A DNA stretch of 32,398 bases from Ruminiclostridium sp. (GTDB taxonomy: Bacteria; Bacillota; Clostridia; Oscillospirales; Ruminococcaceae), in NCBI GenBank assembly GCA_017395555.1, contig JAFPUE010000104.1, positions 1-32,398 of the forward strand. Reading direction: 5' to 3'. Shown piece after piece: positions 31,547-32,398 of this stretch (its first letter is position 1; each line of letters starts with the position of its first letter). The translations under genes were made by a program, and so were the position numbers. The notes under the pieces were generated by a model. The model was not told the DNA's origin, ran no database searches, and worked only from the letters and a program-made list of their open reading frames with translations.

Positions 31547-31575
31547 TTGACAATTTTTTTGGAATGTGGTATTAT
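31547..31575 (+). promoter_or_regulatory. Promoter of the small toxin mRNA
   Basis: TTGACA (31547-31552), a 17-nt spacer and TATTAT (31570-31575). The transcript would start near 31582 with a hairpin at its very 5' end, GCAGG-GTATT-CCTGC (31583-31597), giving a 137-nt leader that also contains CGGGA/TCCCG (31638-31658). Confidence 0.85.
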
Positions 31576-31718
31576 CTGTACAGCAGGGTATTCCTGCGCT
31601 GATATTCTGTGAGGATAAGCACATTCCGCACGCAGGGCGGGATAATGTGACTGTCCCGACAAGAGCAGCCAAAAATGGCAGGCGGTCAATCCACGCTCCC
31701 GGAAGGGAGTGATTGCAT

Positions 31719-31811
31719 ATGACTTTTACATACGAAGCATTTGTGCAGACGGGACTACTCATCTGTGCCATAATCAAGCTTGTAATAGACATATACAATA
31801 AAAAGAAATAA
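31719..31811 (+). CDS. Small hydrophobic toxin, type I (holin-like)
   Basis: A 30-residue peptide: it opens MTFTYEAF, has a hydrophobic helix (LLICAIIKLVIDIY) and ends NKKK. This matches from memory the small holin-like toxins of Firmicutes (TYEAL start, single transmembrane helix, Lys tail; relatives of TxpA/BsrG), which damage the cell membrane when overproduced. GGGAGTGA (31705-31712) lies 6 nt before the ATG. Support comes from the whole locus: a consensus promoter 137 nt upstream, a structured leader, a terminator that contains the stop codon, and a convergent antisense RNA. It is too short to be found by ordinary gene calling. Confidence 0.78.
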   Translation: MTFTYEAFVQTGLLICAIIKLVIDIYNKKK

Positions 31812-31889
31812 CCGCCTCTGCTTCCAATAGATTGCGGTTATTTCTATAATCTAAATCTTGGGAGCGACCGTTTGTCGGCTGCTCTTGTT
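31799..31889 (-). ncRNA. Antisense antitoxin RNA (predicted)
   Basis: A full-consensus minus-strand promoter (31896-31924) would start an RNA of about 90 nt near 31889. It folds a 5' hairpin (GAGC...GCTC, about 31862-31884 in plus coordinates) and ends at the hairpin 31806-31843, whose minus-strand side continues TCTTTTT. It overlaps the last codons and 3' end of the toxin message. Its segment TCGCTCCC (opposite 31860-31867) can also pair with the toxin ribosome binding site GGGAGTGA over 8 positions with one G-U. Both the overlap and the second contact resemble Fst/par and TxpA/RatA-type loci. Confidence 0.72.
31806..31843. terminator. Shared terminator of toxin mRNA and antisense RNA
   Basis: AAATAACCGC (31806-31815) and GCGGTTATTT (31834-31843), a perfect 10-bp stem with an 18-nt loop. 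The T-run is best on the minus strand. The toxin stop codon lies in the left arm. Confidence 0.85.
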
Positions 31890-31895
31890 GTTTAT

Positions 31896-31924
31896 ATTAT
31901 AACACTTTTTCTGTCCCCTGTCAA
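31896..31924 (-). promoter_or_regulatory. Promoter of the antisense RNA
   Basis: Minus-strand TTGACA (31919-31924), a 17-nt spacer and TATAAT (31896-31901), stronger than the toxin promoter, as expected for an antitoxin. Confidence 0.9.
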
Positions 31925-31951
31925 GGGACATTTTTTTATTTGTGCAAAGAC

Positions 31952-31980
31952 TTGCAATTTGACGGGAAATATGGTATTAT
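31952..31980 (+). promoter_or_regulatory. Promoter of the structured leader and last gene
   Basis: TTGCAA (31952-31957), a 17-nt spacer and TATTAT (31975-31980). Start near 31987, about 207 nt before the ATG. Confidence 0.75.
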
Positions 31981-31986
31981 TTAAGT

Positions 31987-32154
31987 GCGACATAAACCGA
32001 ATAATATTGTCTTTAACGTGTACTGCTATCTACGGTAGAGGTACAGGCTTTTTCGTCACGTTAAAGATAAGAAATTACGCTTTGCGTTTCGGTTTGTGTC
32101 GCAGCAATCGAGCTTGTATTTTTACGGTGCGCAGCTTGATTGCTGCGCATTTTT
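31987..32154 (+). ncRNA. Structured leader RNA, riboswitch or attenuator candidate
   Basis: A closing helix P1 of 12 bp (ACATAAACCGAA 31990-32001 with TTCGGTTTGTGT 32088-32099, one T-G pair) encloses P2 of 11 bp (TCTTTAACGTG 32010-32020 with CACGTTAAAGA 32057-32067) and P3 (ACGC-TTT-GCGT 32077-32087). The P2 loop holds GTAC/GTAC and CTATC-TAC-GGTAG. Directly after P1, CGCAGCAATCGAGCT (32100-32114) can pair with 32133-32147 over 15 bp, or the shorter terminator TGCGCAGC/GCTGCGCA (32128-32149) forms; T-run 32150-32154. I match it to no riboswitch class I remember. Confidence 0.7.
32128..32154 (+). terminator. Terminator at the end of the leader
   Basis: TGCGCAGC (32128-32135), TTGATT, GCTGCGCA (32142-32149), then TTTTT. 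It stands 39 nt before the coding region, so the gene is expressed only by read-through. Confidence 0.85.
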
Positions 32155-32193
32155 GTTTGCGCGGATTTTGGCGCGCCGTGGAAAGGAAAAATT

Positions 32194-32398
32194 ATGAAAA
32201 AGTTCAGAAAAGCGCTGTCACTGATCCTTGTCGGTGTTGTCTCTGTGACATCACTTGTATTCGGAAGTGTTACAGCAAGTGCGGCAAGTGCAAAGGACAT
32301 TGTTGCTAAAGCATTGAAGGAGATTCAAAACAGTACATCTATTTCTTTTTCATGGGATTGTGTAAAAAATTTCGCAGAAATGGCAACAAGAGAGAAGG
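32194..32398 (+). CDS. Secreted protein, cut by window edge
   Basis: The first 68 residues are visible. A signal peptide (MKKFRKALSLILVGVVSVTS... cleavage likely after TASA) leads to SAKDIVAKALKEIQNSTSISFSWDCVKNFAEMATREK. The mature start is helical and not recognisable. GGAAAGGA lies a few bases before the ATG. It is controlled by the structured leader and its terminator. Confidence 0.85.
   Translation, partial: MKKFRKALSLILVGVVSVTSLVFGSVTASAASAKDIVAKALKEIQNSTSISFSWDCVKNFAEMATREK

Noticed and set aside
32030-32047. Lysine riboswitch motif (GGTAGAGGTAC)
   Set aside because: Only a short resemblance; the rest of the leader is far too small and lacks the five-helix layout.

Overview
The window looks like chromosomal DNA of a low-GC-lineage Gram-positive anaerobe of the Clostridia, probably close to Ruminococcus/Oscillospiraceae. 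The pointers are a single-chain glycyl-tRNA synthetase, a MecA adaptor, YajC, a PdaA-type deacetylase, many lipobox lipoproteins, Gram-positive ribosome binding sites (AAAGGAG-type), several TTG starts, and about ten sigma-A-like promoters with an exact 17-nt spacer. The genus is inferred; no rRNA is present.

Layout. 1-1006 (-): a surface protein cut by the window edge. 1194-1282 (-): tRNA-Ser(CGA). 1544-2770: divergent histidyl-tRNA synthetase. 3165-3617 (-): small membrane protein; 3715-4878: D-Ala-D-Ala carboxypeptidase. 5107-10176 (-): leuS, galM and an MBOAT acyltransferase. 10207-11587: a gene-free stretch with six near-identical palindromes. 11588-13911: polysaccharide deacetylase and bactofilin. 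14453-16273: DNA glycosylase, zinc-ribbon protein and membrane metallopeptidase. 16564-18682 (-): second zinc-ribbon membrane protein and a GH25 lysozyme-like protein. 19061-20274: rpe and convergent mecA. 20319-24555: an Rnf-like D-E-A trio plus a putative glycoside hydrolase. 24663-25025: yajC. 25534-26613: pdaA. 26653-28582 (-): glyQS and a lipoprotein. 28697-30321: an AT-rich cassette of two lipoproteins, a 58-residue protein and a divergent XRE repressor. 30375-31439 (-): ilvE. 31547-31924: a probable type I toxin-antitoxin pair. 31952-end: a structured leader RNA in front of a secreted protein cut by the window edge.

Themes. Much of the window concerns the cell envelope: two deacetylases, a carboxypeptidase, a GH25 enzyme, a bactofilin scaffold, an MBOAT enzyme and several anchored proteins with Thr/Glu/Pro/Ala linkers. 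Three aminoacyl-tRNA synthetases and a tRNA gene add translation functions; none has a recognisable T-box leader.

Most unusual: (1) Rnf/Nqr-type membrane subunits D, E and A without B, C or G, in which the flavin-binding threonine and three of the four intramembrane Fe-S cysteines appear replaced; (2) a 30-codon toxin with a convergent antisense RNA that can pair with its ribosome binding site; (3) an array of 23-bp palindromes with a constant 7-nt centre; (4) a 12-bp-closed leader RNA ending in a terminator; (5) mosaic intergenic repeats whose stems differ between copies yet stay self-complementary. All alignments to families are from memory and were not computed.
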